Source: Verrucomicrobiales bacterium
GTDB taxonomy: Bacteria; Verrucomicrobiota; Verrucomicrobiia; Verrucomicrobiales; DEV007
Direction: 5' to 3'
DNA: 64,000 nucleotides
Assembly (NCBI GenBank): GCA_016795505.1
Contig: JAEUHH010000051.1
Location: 1 to 64,000 of the forward strand
Part shown: one piece after another, positions 35,778-44,567 of the stretch
How the letters are laid out: the number at the start of each line of letters is the position of its first letter
How positions within the stretch are numbered: the first letter of the stretch is position 1
Program-made: the position numbers and the translations under genes
Notes under the pieces: generated by a model
Seen by the model: the letters and a program-made list of their open reading frames with translations, nothing else
Databases searched by the model: none
Told to the model about the DNA's origin: nothing

Positions 35778-36419
35778 TCAGTTGCTGCCCCAGTTGGTGA
35801 TCCAGGTGGACTCGTCGGAGAAATCGGGGGAATTCGGGTTGGCTCCGGCGATGGACCAGAGATCGTAGGTGGGGTTCTTTTGTTTGATCTTGTCCCGCTC
35901 CTTGCGGTGTTCCTCACTGGTGCCGAAGGGGGCTGCCAGATAGCGCATGGGGGAGCCCAGGGGATCGACCACTGCATAGCCGTCGCCAAAGGGCACGGAG
36001 CGACGGGTTTCCGGCTCTTTGCGGCTGCCGCCCTGATTGCTGTTCGACCAGAAGTCGAGGCGCTCGACGTAGACGGTCTCCTCTTCGTCGACCTTGCCAT
36101 CGAGATCGAAGTCTCCGGAAAGGTTCTTGTAAAGCACCGTCGAGCCGTTGACGGCGAGATCGTCGCCGCCACCACCGCCGCCGCCGCTTCCGGCATCACG
36201 CGGGGGATTGAGCGGGTAGATGGCGTTGTCGACCTTGTAGTCCTCAAGCCCGCCTTCGATCTCGGCCATGAACTGGCGGATCTGGTCGCGCTTGATCTTT
36301 TTCATGATGCCGCCGGCGGATGCCAGGACGAGTCCGGCGAGGACGGCGATGAGGGAGATCACAACCAGCAACTCCATGAGGGTGAAGCCGGCGGAGTGGG
36401 AGCGGGTTTGGCTTTTCAT
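35778..36419 (-). CDS. Type II secretion/type IV pilus pseudopilin (GspG-like)
   Basis: 213 aa. A short basic leader is followed by AGFTLMELLVVISLIAVLAGLVLASAG, the class III prepilin signal with Phe+1 after the Gly and Glu+5, which is cut by prepilin peptidase. The helix continues to about residue 60. The globular part carries a glycine run (about residues 77-84) and a DFDLDGKVDEEE segment that could bind calcium. PMRYLAAPF and the long C-terminus differ from classical GspG, so it may be one of the extra verrucomicrobial pseudopilins. It is last in a minus-strand cluster (two gspE, gspF, then this gene) with a 73-bp gap to gspF and a terminator downstream. Confidence 0.8.
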   Translation of the reverse strand: MKSQTRSHSAGFTLMELLVVISLIAVLAGLVLASAGGIMKKIKRDQIRQFMAEIEGGLEDYKVDNAIYPLNPPRDAGSGGGGGGGDDLAVNGSTVLYKNLSGDFDLDGKVDEEETVYVERLDFWSNSNQGGSRKEPETRRSVPFGDGYAVVDPLGSPMRYLAAPFGTSEEHRKERDKIKQKNPTYDLWSIAGANPNSPDFSDESTWITNWGSN

Positions 36420-36492
36420 GGCTTGATTTTGGGGGGCTTGAGTTGGGAAATCGGTGGACGGCTTTGTCTTCGGATGGCCGAGGCGACTGGGA

Positions 36493-37758
36493 TCAGCCGC
36501 CTTCCTGAAGGCCCTGGATGATGTCGATCATGGGCAGGAAAAGGGCGATGACGATGGTGCCGACGATGAGCGCCAGGAAGACGATCATGATGGGCTCCAG
36601 CATGGAGGTGAGGGCATCGACGGCGTTGTCGACTTCGTCATCGTAGACGTCGGCTACTTTCAGGAGCATGTCGGGCAACTGGCCGGTTTCCTCGCCGACA
36701 TCGACCATGCTGATGACCATCGGCGGGAAGATCTTGCTGGCTTCGAGCGGGGCAACGACGGATTCGCCCTCGCGCACGGCTTCGTGAACCTTGTCGATGG
36801 CTTTGGCGACGATGACGTTGCCGGCGGTGTCGCGGGTGATGTTCAGGGCCTGCAGGATCGGAACACCGCTGGTGACGAGCGTGCCGAGGGTCCGGGAAAA
36901 CCGGGAGATGGCGCTCTTCAATTGGATGGGGCCGACGAGGGGGATGTAGAGCTTCCATTTGTCGACCATGGCCCGGCCGCCGCGGGAGCCGGCGAACAGC
37001 TTCCAGAAGGCGTAGAGCAGGACGACGCCGAGGAGGATCCAATACCAGCTGCTCTGGACGGCGCGGCTGGTGTCCATGACGAACTGCGTCACTTTGGGCA
37101 GCGGGCGCCCGGAGAGCATTTCCTCGAAGATCTTTTCAAACTTGGGAACGATGAAGGCCATGAGGAAGACCAGGATGGCCATGGCGATCACGATGACGAT
37201 GATCGGGTAAACCATCGCGGCGACGATGCGGTTTTTCAGCTTTTGCGCCTTTTCCTGGTATTCGGCGAGCCGCTCGAGGACGAGTTCCAGCACCCCGCCG
37301 AGTTCGCCGGCCTTGACCATGTTGACGTAGAGCTTGTCAAAGATCTTCGGGTGCTGGCCGAGGCCCTCGGAGAAAGTACTGCCGCTCTGCACGGAGTCGG
37401 CGAGGGAGTTGATGGTGCGCTGCATCACCTTGTTCCGCTCCTGGCCGCCGAGCACGGTGAGGCCGCGGAGGAGGGGCAGACCGGCGTCGACGAGGGTCGC
37501 GAGCTGGCGGGTGAAGATCATGAGCGTCTTACTCTTTACCCGGCCTCCGGTGCCGGATTTGCCACGGGCGGACTGGGCTTTTTTGGCTCGCTTTTTGGCC
37601 TGGCTGGACACGCCGCCCTTGCCCTGAGTGGCTACCTGGGTGGGGTAGAGGCCGCTCTTGCGCAGTTGGGTGATGGCATCCGCTTCGCTGGAGGCGGAGA
37701 TGCTGCCGGTAGTTTCCTCGCCTTTGGCGTCGAGTGCGATGTATTCGAAGGTCGGCAT
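36493..37758 (-). CDS. gspF: Type II secretion/type IV pilus inner-membrane platform protein (GspF/PilC family)
   Basis: 421 aa. The N-terminal MPTFEYIALDAKGEETTGSI pattern is typical. It is followed by a basic linker and two T2SSF domains (about 85-205 and 290-415), each with FTRQLATLVDAGLPLLRGL- or FSRTLGTLVTSGVPILQAL-type repeats. Three membrane segments are visible (about 183-205, 238-257 and 388-410). Length is normal. It forms the platform that couples the ATPase to pseudopilin assembly. It is 132 bp downstream of the first gspE on the same strand. Confidence 0.9.
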   Translation of the reverse strand: MPTFEYIALDAKGEETTGSISASSEADAITQLRKSGLYPTQVATQGKGGVSSQAKKRAKKAQSARGKSGTGGRVKSKTLMIFTRQLATLVDAGLPLLRGLTVLGGQERNKVMQRTINSLADSVQSGSTFSEGLGQHPKIFDKLYVNMVKAGELGGVLELVLERLAEYQEKAQKLKNRIVAAMVYPIIVIVIAMAILVFLMAFIVPKFEKIFEEMLSGRPLPKVTQFVMDTSRAVQSSWYWILLGVVLLYAFWKLFAGSRGGRAMVDKWKLYIPLVGPIQLKSAISRFSRTLGTLVTSGVPILQALNITRDTAGNVIVAKAIDKVHEAVREGESVVAPLEASKIFPPMVISMVDVGEETGQLPDMLLKVADVYDDEVDNAVDALTSMLEPIMIVFLALIVGTIVIALFLPMIDIIQGLQEGG

Positions 37759-37890
37759 GGTGGGAAGTCAGTCTGTCAGATTGAGAACTATCAAAAAATG
37801 AATGGAGCGGGGAAGTCGATCTCCTGAAAGCAGACTAGCGGAATCGCGCCAGTTTTGTCCATCCGGAAATCGTCTCCGCCGCAAGATTTT

Positions 37891-39558
37891 TCAGGTGTAT
37901 TTAAGAACTTCTTCGATGGTGGTGATGCCTTCGAAGATGTTCCGCAAGCCGTCCTCGCGGAGCGATTGCATCCCGAGCTCGATGGCCTTCTGCTTCAGGA
38001 CGACGGCGGAGGCGCGTTCGGTGACGAGTTCGCGGATCGGATCGGTGACATCGAGCAGCTCGAAAAGGCCCTGGCGGCCCCGGTAGCCGGTGTCGTTGCA
38101 CTTTTCGCAGCCGCGACCGGTGTAGAAGGAGTTGCTCCCGATGTCGGACAGTCGCAGGCCGAGCTGCTCGAGCACAGCTTCGCTGGGGCGGTAGGCGACC
38201 TTGCATTCTCCGCAGATGCGCCGCAGCAGGCGCTGGCCGAGCACCGCCTCCAGGGTCGCGGCGACGAGGAAGGGCTCGCAGCCCATGTCGATGAGACGGG
38301 TCACGGCGCCGGCGGCGTCGTTGGTATGCAGGGTGGAGAAGACGAGGTGTCCTGTGAGGGAGGCCTGAATGGCGATCTGGGCGGTCTCCAAGTCCCGCAT
38401 CTCGCCCACCAGAATGCGGTCGGGATCCTGCCGCAGGAAAGCGCGCAGGACGCGGGCAAAGGTGAGCCCGATGCCTTCGTTCACAGGCACTTGGAGGATG
38501 CCGTCCACATCGTATTCGACCGGGTCCTCGGCGGTGAGCAGCTTGCTGTCGATGGTGTTGATCTTGCGCAGGCAGGCGTAGAGCGTGGTGGTCTTGCCGG
38601 CGCCGGTGGGACCCGTGCAGATGAAAATGCCGTTGGGCTTTTCGATCGTGTCGCAGATGAATTCGTAGATCTCGGGCCGGAGGTTCAGGTTTTCGAGGTC
38701 TAGATTGACATTGGACCGGTCCAGCACGCGGAGCACGACCGACTCGCCGTGGGCGGTGGGCAGGGTGGATACCCGCATGTCGATGGCCTGATCGCCGACG
38801 CTCTTCATGATGCGGCCGTCCTGTGGCAGCCGGGTCTCGGCGATGTTCAGGTTCGACATCACCTTGATGCGGGAGATGATCGACTGCTTGAGGTGCTGAG
38901 GCGGCGGCGCCATCTCATAGAGTGCGCCATCCACGCGGTAGCGGATCTTGAAGTCGTGCTCGAACGGCTCGAAGTGAATGTCCGAAGCGCGCTCGCGGAT
39001 GGCCTGGTAGAGCACCAGGTCGACGTAGCGGATGATGGGGGCTGAGTTCGCCTCGTTTTCCAGATCGTCGCCCGTGAGAGCGGCGGCTTCGCGCTGGAGC
39101 AGGGCGAGGGCGTCGTTCATGCTCTCGGCATTCTGCCCGTAGTAGCGGTCGATCAGCTCCCGGATCTGGGCGGGTGGGGCCACGGCGGGAATGATGGTCT
39201 GGCCCAGGGAAAAGCCCAGTTCCTCCACTCGCTGGGGATCCAGAGGATCGGCCAGAGCCACCATCAGTCCTTCATCGGTGAACTGGATCGGCATGGCTTC
39301 GTGGAGGCGCGCCGTGCCTGCCGGGATGGCCGAAATGACCTGTGGCGGGGGCTGATAGCCTTCCAAATTGAGGTATTGCCCGCCAATGTCCTCGGCGATG
39401 AGGTGGTAGAGCTGATCGCGATCGAGGATTTGAAATTCTTCCAGCAATTCGACAATGTCCTTGCCGGTCTGCTCGACATTATAGATGAGATCTTCCCGCT
39501 GATCGTAGTCGATCACTTCCCGGGAGACCAGCAGGTCAGCTACGCTATCGGCATTCAT
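37891..39558 (-). CDS. GspE/PilB-type secretion ATPase (paralogue 1)
   Basis: 555 aa. An N-terminal MshEN-like domain (about 1-145) is followed by ERASDIHFEPFE (about 187), Walker A GPTGAGKTT (about 315), the Asp box LTAEDPVEYDVDG, Walker B ILVGEMRD and the His box STLHTND. A tetracysteine zinc site is present (CGEC then CEKC, about 447-483). All catalytic features are intact. It powers pseudopilus or pilus assembly from the cytoplasmic face. It follows the second ATPase gene by 61 bp on the same strand, so the pair is cotranscribed with gspF. Confidence 0.9.
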   Translation of the reverse strand: MNADSVADLLVSREVIDYDQREDLIYNVEQTGKDIVELLEEFQILDRDQLYHLIAEDIGGQYLNLEGYQPPPQVISAIPAGTARLHEAMPIQFTDEGLMVALADPLDPQRVEELGFSLGQTIIPAVAPPAQIRELIDRYYGQNAESMNDALALLQREAAALTGDDLENEANSAPIIRYVDLVLYQAIRERASDIHFEPFEHDFKIRYRVDGALYEMAPPPQHLKQSIISRIKVMSNLNIAETRLPQDGRIMKSVGDQAIDMRVSTLPTAHGESVVLRVLDRSNVNLDLENLNLRPEIYEFICDTIEKPNGIFICTGPTGAGKTTTLYACLRKINTIDSKLLTAEDPVEYDVDGILQVPVNEGIGLTFARVLRAFLRQDPDRILVGEMRDLETAQIAIQASLTGHLVFSTLHTNDAAGAVTRLIDMGCEPFLVAATLEAVLGQRLLRRICGECKVAYRPSEAVLEQLGLRLSDIGSNSFYTGRGCEKCNDTGYRGRQGLFELLDVTDPIRELVTERASAVVLKQKAIELGMQSLREDGLRNIFEGITTIEEVLKYT

Positions 39559-39619
39559 GGATCGGAAAAAGGGAGGGAGGAAAAGGGTGTGAAGGGAAGG
39601 GGGCGGAAAAAAGGGAGGA

Positions 39620-41332
39620 TCAGTTCGAGTCGGACATCGTCACGCGGATGACTTCTGAAGCGGTCGTGAGTCCGGCCAGCACTTTGCGCACGCCGTCCTC
39701 GCGCAGGGTGCGCATCCCGAGTTCGCGGGCGCGCCGGCGGAGTTTCGGGGTGGTTTCGTTCTGATTGATCAGGTGGCTGACTTCCTGGTCGATCCGGAAG
39801 ATTTCGAAAATGCCCTTGCGGCCCTTGTAGCCGGTGTTGCGGCAGGTTCGGCAGCCGGTGCCGGACTTGATGTTCGAGCCATTGAGCTGCTCGGCGGTGA
39901 GTTTCAGCGTGCGCAGGTCCTTCTCGCTCAGGGTGGCGGGAGCGCTGCAATCGGGGCAGTTGAACCGCACCAGACGCTGGGCGAGGATGGCGCGCACGGC
40001 ACTGGCGATGAGGAATCGCTTTACCCCGATGTCGGCGAGACGGGCGACAGCGGACGGAGCGTCATTGGTATGCAGGGTACTGAAAACCAAGTGACCGGTG
40101 AGCGACGCATTGATGGCGATCGAGGCCGTCTCGAGGTCTCGAATCTCACCAATCATGATGATATTCGGCGCCTGACGGAGGATGGCGCGGAGCGCGGCGG
40201 CGAAGGTCATGCCGATGTCCTCCTTGACCTGCACCTGGTTGATGCCGGACATGAGATACTCGACCGGGTCCTCGACGGTGATGATCTTGCGGTCCGGCTT
40301 ATTGATCGTGTTCAGACAGGCGTAGAGCGTGGTGGTCTTGCCCGAACCGGTGGGCCCGGTGACCAGCAGAATGCCGTCCGGGAGGCGGATCAATTGGTCG
40401 AAAGTCTCCTGGTCATCCGACATGAAGCCGAGCTGGGGCAGGCCGAGCATCAGCGACTGCTTGTCGAGGATACGCATGACGACACTCTCGCCGTGGCTGG
40501 TCGGGACCGTGGAGACGCGCAAGTCGAGATCCTTGTCCCCCATGGAGGCCTGGATGCGACCGTCCTGGGGCAGCCGCTTCTCCGCGATACTCATGGAGCC
40601 GGTCATGATCTTGATGCGGCTCACCACGGCCGACATGAGGCGCCGGGGATGGGCTGCGATCTTGTGCAGGGCGCCGTCGATCCGGTAGCGGATGCGCAAT
40701 TCGTTCTCCAGCGGCTCGATGTGGATGTCGGAGGCCCGGTTCTGGTAGGCTTCCTGGAGGATCTGGTGCACCAGGCGGATGATCGGCGCATCGCCGCCAT
40801 CTCCCTCGCCCTCGGCGCTGATGGGGCCGCCTCCGCTGCCGCCGGGCTCGGACACCGACACTTTGCCCGAGTGAAGATCGCGGATTTGTTCCGCCGTCAA
40901 CTGCCCCGAGTAAATGTCGAGCAGGGTCTGCCGGATCTGGGATTGGGTCGCGCAGACAAACTCGGCGTCGTAGCTGATGAGGTGCCGGACAGAGTCGAGG
41001 GTATCGAAGTCCAGCGGATCGCTCACGGCGATGTAAAGCTGGGAGCCATTGAAGCCCACCGGCACCACTTTGTAGCGCAGCGCGACTTCTGGATCGAGCG
41101 TCTCCGCCACGCTGGAGTCGATCTCGATCTTCGACAGATCGATGTAGTCCATGCCGGAGCTCACCGCCAGTTGCTGGGCGACGACTTCCTCCGCCAGTTT
41201 GCCCGACCTCAGCAGGGCTTCGATGATGGTCTCCTTGGGCTTCTTGTGCGGCTTGATCGCATCGATATCGGCCTGGGACAGGTTGCCGCTCTCGGTGAGC
41301 AGTTCGATGAGGAAATCTTCGTTGGCGTACAA
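39620..41332 (-). CDS. GspE/PilB-type secretion ATPase (paralogue 2)
   Basis: About 570 aa if it starts at TTG 41332 (YANEDFLIELL), where family resemblance begins. The frame is open to 41488, and the extra residues there look like antisense filler. Visible are the MshEN-like N-domain, NRASDIHIEPLE, Walker A GPTGSGKTT (about residue 329), TVEDPVEYLMSG, Walker B IIMIGEIRD, STLHTND and a tetracysteine site (CPDC then CRTC). It differs from the neighbour throughout and is an old paralogue. Two adjacent ATPases may serve separate pilus and secretion machines or a mixed hexamer (inference). Confidence 0.85.
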   Translation of the reverse strand: MYANEDFLIELLTESGNLSQADIDAIKPHKKPKETIIEALLRSGKLAEEVVAQQLAVSSGMDYIDLSKIEIDSSVAETLDPEVALRYKVVPVGFNGSQLYIAVSDPLDFDTLDSVRHLISYDAEFVCATQSQIRQTLLDIYSGQLTAEQIRDLHSGKVSVSEPGGSGGGPISAEGEGDGGDAPIIRLVHQILQEAYQNRASDIHIEPLENELRIRYRIDGALHKIAAHPRRLMSAVVSRIKIMTGSMSIAEKRLPQDGRIQASMGDKDLDLRVSTVPTSHGESVVMRILDKQSLMLGLPQLGFMSDDQETFDQLIRLPDGILLVTGPTGSGKTTTLYACLNTINKPDRKIITVEDPVEYLMSGINQVQVKEDIGMTFAAALRAILRQAPNIIMIGEIRDLETASIAINASLTGHLVFSTLHTNDAPSAVARLADIGVKRFLIASAVRAILAQRLVRFNCPDCSAPATLSEKDLRTLKLTAEQLNGSNIKSGTGCRTCRNTGYKGRKGIFEIFRIDQEVSHLINQNETTPKLRRRARELGMRTLREDGVRKVLAGLTTASEVIRVTMSDSN

Positions 41333-41530
41333 GGTGGGAATCCGGTTGAAATCGTTTTTTGGGGGGAACGGGACCGAATCCGTCACGCCGGGGCGCAGAC
41401 GAAAACGAGCCCGCCCCATCGGCCGGCCAGGGACCGGCAATGGGGGGAGAGGCGAACCATACGAAAACGCGGCGAGAATCGGAAACAAAAAATGCCGAAG
41501 AAAGCCATCTTTTTGCCTGAAATCGGGCTT

Positions 41531-41884
41531 TCAGGGCCGAAACAGGGCCTCCCACTCCGCTTCTTGGAAGCCCGTGGTGCCTCCGGCATCGGTCAGGAGA
41601 AAGGGCCGCTTCACCAGATTGCCGTTCGCGGCCAGTAGCGCGAGGGCTTCCTCATCAGTCAGGGAGGGGAGGCGGTCCTTCAAATTCAGCGCCCGATAGT
41701 CCTGCCCGGAAGTGTTGAAAAGCCGGCGTCTTTCCCCGCCGAGGTGACCGAGCATCGTCCTGAGTTCGGCCAAGGTCGGCGGATGCTCGCGGATCGGAGT
41801 CTCCGGGATGTGGAGGCCGCGGGCCCGGAGCCATTTGGCCGCCTTGCGACAGGTGTCGCAGCCGGAGTAGGTGTAGAGCTTCAT
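41531..41884 (-). CDS. ArsC/Spx-family thioredoxin-fold protein
   Basis: 117 aa. The N-terminus MKLYTYSGCDTCRKAAKWL carries a CxxC in the position used by Spx and MgsR regulators; classical glutaredoxin-coupled ArsC has one Cys. Later LFNTSGQDYRALNLKD and LVKRPFLL match the family core. Length is typical. It could be a thiol reductase or a redox-sensing RNA-polymerase-binding protein. No arsenic genes are nearby, so an arsenate reductase role is not supported by context. Confidence 0.8.
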   Translation of the reverse strand: MKLYTYSGCDTCRKAAKWLRARGLHIPETPIREHPPTLAELRTMLGHLGGERRRLFNTSGQDYRALNLKDRLPSLTDEEALALLAANGNLVKRPFLLTDAGGTTGFQEAEWEALFRP

Positions 41885-41910
41885 TGGTATGGCAGAAATG
41901 GGGGATCATG

Positions 41911-41942
41911 AAAAAGGGGCAGCCGGATTGGCTGCCCCTTTT
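41911..41942 (-). terminator. Rho-independent terminator after the MFS gene
   Basis: Arms AAAAGGGGCAGCC (41912-41924) and GGCTGCCCCTTTT (41930-41942) form a 13-bp stem with a 5-nt loop. Read on the minus strand it ends in five T. It lies between the MFS transporter and the ArsC-like gene, so these are separate transcripts. Confidence 0.85.
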
Positions 41943-41970
41943 CGTGGAAGGTTGATTCTCAGCAGTTCGA

Positions 41971-43584
41971 TCAGGCACCCATCGGTCCCTCGACTCCGCC
42001 GGCCACCTGTTCGCGGGTGATCGAGACGGTCTTGTAGCCGCCCGTGGCCTTGAAGTAGAGAAGGAGGAGCAGGTAGATGACCGCCATGGTTGCCGGGATG
42101 AAGGCATCGGCTTTGAGCGTCTTCCGGTCGCCCACGATCGAGGCTGCCACCAGTTCCTTCTGCTCCGGCGTTTTCTCCTTGGCATTCTGGGCTTCGGACA
42201 ATTTCGAGCCGTCGAGACCGGTCACCGGCTCGAGGAAGAGGAACTTGCTCTCCGACGGCGCCTTGTTCGCCTCATAGAGAGCGGCATTGGTTTCCTTCAG
42301 GTGCTCGACCGTGAAGCGGTCCTTGGCATAGCCGAGGCCAGGGCCCCCGAGAAGACCCGCCGACATCATCCCGATGCCACCCATGATGGACATCGCGATG
42401 GCACCGGTGCGCGGGAAGCGGTCGCCCACGACGGCCAGCATGGTGGGCCAGAAGAAAGTCTTGCCCAGCGCGTAAACGGACAGAGCGATCATCGCACCGA
42501 TGAAAGTGGTGACTCCGCTGACCATGTTCAGGCCGATCACGGCAAAAACCGAGCAGATCAGGAGCAGGCCGATGGGGGAGATCTTGAGCTTGCTCTCGAT
42601 GAAGTGAGCCGAGAAACGGAGCGCGAACATCAGCAGCGACGTGAAGACGAACAGGATCTTGCCCTGAGCCGGTGTCAGGATGTTTCCGGTGATGTTTTGA
42701 ATCCAGCCGTCGGTACCGAGTTCCACCGCGCCGACGAGTGCGTGGGCGATGAAAAGCACGAACAGCAGGAAGGAGCCGAACGAGAACTTCGTCATCACGC
42801 CCACCACGATCAGCAGCACACCGCCGATACCCCAGGCGACGGCATCGGGGAGTTGCAGGGCATTCTGGAAGAACAGCACCAGCAGATAGCAGGCGACAGC
42901 CGAGCCGAGAATGCCGACTTCCTGGAGCATCTCACCCACCTTTAGGCCCTTGGCGGCTGCCTCGGATTTCGGGAACGACTGGCCCATGAAGGCGACTCCG
43001 TAGAGCAGCGTCGGGATCAGGAACAGGCCCAGTTGGATCTTCCAGCTCACACCGGCTTCGCCGAGTGTCCAGCCGATCAGGCCGCCGAGCACCAGACCGG
43101 CCGGCCAGGAGGCGTGGAGGATGTTGAGGTAATGAGTCCGGTTCTTCGGGAACAGGGTGGCCACGAGCGGGTTGGCCACGGCTTCCAGAGTGCCGTTTGC
43201 CAGCGCGAAGACGAAGGTGCCCCAGTAGAGGAACTGATAGGCCGTTTCCTGCGCCTGCCCCTTGCTGGCGGCAAAGGTGATGAAGGCGGAGAGCACGTGG
43301 AAGGCAAAAGCCGCGAAGACCAGCTTGCCGTAGCCGATCTTGTCGACCACCACGCCGCCGATGATGATGCCGAAGCAGAATCCGGTGAAGCCCGCGCCAC
43401 CGATGGCGCCGAGTTGGGCACCGGTGAAGCCGAAATCAGCGGCCCAGTTGGCAAGGATACCGCCACGGACGCCAAAGCCGATCCCCGCGGCCAGAATGGC
43501 CAGGAAACCGGCCCAGAGGAGCCGCTTGGCGTTGGAAGCGATTCCCGGGTCGTGGGTGTCTGCAAGATTGTCGATAGTACTCAT
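41971..43584 (-). CDS. Major facilitator superfamily transporter (sugar/H+ symporter-like)
   Basis: 537 aa with about twelve hydrophobic segments in two bundles. The start chosen is ATG 43584 (MSTIDNLAD); a TTG two codons upstream is possible. [18 protein letters not shown] between TM2 and TM3 is the MFS signature loop. A 90-residue soluble stretch lies between the last helices (about 425-510). The layout recalls FucP/glucose-galactose-type symporters common in Verrucomicrobia, but the substrate cannot be read from sequence. It has its own terminator. Confidence 0.8.
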   Translation of the reverse strand: MSTIDNLADTHDPGIASNAKRLLWAGFLAILAAGIGFGVRGGILANWAADFGFTGAQLGAIGGAGFTGFCFGIIIGGVVVDKIGYGKLVFAAFAFHVLSAFITFAASKGQAQETAYQFLYWGTFVFALANGTLEAVANPLVATLFPKNRTHYLNILHASWPAGLVLGGLIGWTLGEAGVSWKIQLGLFLIPTLLYGVAFMGQSFPKSEAAAKGLKVGEMLQEVGILGSAVACYLLVLFFQNALQLPDAVAWGIGGVLLIVVGVMTKFSFGSFLLFVLFIAHALVGAVELGTDGWIQNITGNILTPAQGKILFVFTSLLMFALRFSAHFIESKLKISPIGLLLICSVFAVIGLNMVSGVTTFIGAMIALSVYALGKTFFWPTMLAVVGDRFPRTGAIAMSIMGGIGMMSAGLLGGPGLGYAKDRFTVEHLKETNAALYEANKAPSESKFLFLEPVTGLDGSKLSEAQNAKEKTPEQKELVAASIVGDRKTLKADAFIPATMAVIYLLLLLYFKATGGYKTVSITREQVAGGVEGPMGA

Positions 43585-43644
43585 AATCAAGGTTGGTTTT
43601 CCAAAGTGGGCCCCCCTTTAAGCCAATTCACAGGCACGGAGCAA

Positions 43645-43674
43645 CGAAAAAAGCGCGCCATTTGCGTTTTTTCG
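43645..43674 (-). terminator. Possible hairpin terminator for the DUF1318 gene
   Basis: CGAAAAAAGCGC and GCGTTTTTTCG form an A/T-sided stem with one bulged base around a short loop. It lies 39 bp downstream of the DUF1318 stop on the minus strand. No separate T-run follows the stem. Confidence 0.4.
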
Positions 43675-43712
43675 AAAATGGCGGTGGTGGTCCGGTTGAC
43701 CCCGACTTCCAG

Positions 43713-44351
43713 CTATTCCGGTTTTTTCGTCTCCTCAGCCGGCGGCGCCTGCGGTGCCTTCTCAGCCTCCTGACGGGTGGGGGAGGTCGTTCCGCCTCCT
43801 GCCCCCTGCTTCTGCACCCAGCGGTATTCGCCGTCGGTTTCGTCTTCCACCTCGATCCATTCACCGGGGAAGCTCTTCCGCTGCCAGTGCCGCCATTGCA
43901 TTTCCCCGACGTCCTCGACCGGGGTGTCCTTTTCGCGGGCCTCGTGCTCGATCAGGAAGGTCCGGTCGGCATTTTCCGCATCGACCGTCTTCTTCACGTA
44001 AGCGCCGTAGTCGCCGGCCGGTTCGGAGCGGATCGAGAGCAGACCCTGGCGATTCTCGCCGACGATGCGGTTGTTTTTCAGTTCCTGAATCTCCTTCATC
44101 CGGTTGCGGCGGTTGGTCATCGCCTCCTGGTAGCTCTTCCGCGAGGCCTGCTCCACGGCGTCCGGCTTGCCGTGTTGGTAGACGTGCACCTCCATGCTCA
44201 GATCGACCTTGAGCGGCTCGGTGGTCGAGACATTCACGTCAAAAGGCGCGCACGCCGGCCAGACGACGGCGGCACAGGGCAACAGCCACGCGGCCAGCCC
44301 GGCTCTGCGGCGGCCCGTTTCCGATGATACCCTGTCTGTCCGGCGATCCAA
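43713..44351 (-). CDS. DUF1318 (YdbL-like) exported protein
   Basis: At most 212 aa. The core NRMKEIQELKNNRIVGENRQG, then SIRSEP, then YVKKTVDAENADRTFLI matches DUF1318/YdbL. The N-terminus has a hydrophobic stretch (LAAWLLPCAAVVWPACAPF) that could be a signal peptide or imperfect lipobox. The C-terminal 40 residues are Gln/Pro/Glu-rich. The start is uncertain: the longest frame starts with TTG at 44351, inside dispersed repeat copy B, and downstream options are TTG or CTG. YdbL-like proteins often sit with YdbH/YnbE envelope genes, which are absent here. Confidence 0.65.
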   Translation of the reverse strand: MDRRTDRVSSETGRRRAGLAAWLLPCAAVVWPACAPFDVNVSTTEPLKVDLSMEVHVYQHGKPDAVEQASRKSYQEAMTNRRNRMKEIQELKNNRIVGENRQGLLSIRSEPAGDYGAYVKKTVDAENADRTFLIEHEAREKDTPVEDVGEMQWRHWQRKSFPGEWIEVEDETDGEYRWVQKQGAGGGTTSPTRQEAEKAPQAPPAEETKKPE

Positions 44352-44366
44352 CCCTGTCTGATCGTG
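44318..44366 (-). repeat. Dispersed palindromic repeat, copy B
   Basis: The reverse complement carries CAGACAGGGTTGGATCG and TATCATCGGAAA, aligning along 43 bp with copy E. It overlaps the putative start of the DUF1318 gene and lies about 200 bp upstream of the DUF1549 gene, so it sits between two divergent genes. Confidence 0.75.
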
Positions 44367-44567
44367 TTTCGTGATGCCATTATGGACGGGCTGCCGGCAT
44401 GTGCAATCGCGTTCCTGCCGGAGCAGAGGCGGGAGGCGCCCGTCGCCGATGGCGCAAATGCGTTGTCGGTCTCTCTGCGAATTTCTTGTCGCTCTGGGGC
44501 AGCATGAGATAATTCACAAGAACGAACCATTTCGGTCCGCTCCTCTCGCTCTGCTCGACTCGCTGCC

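Noticed and set aside
39773-41638. 621-aa plus-strand open frame
   Set aside because: Antisense of the second GspE gene; composition is typical of mirror frames and no domain is visible.
41971-43773. Plus-strand frames opposite the MFS gene
   Set aside because: They are mirror frames of a clear membrane protein and contain no domain or signal.
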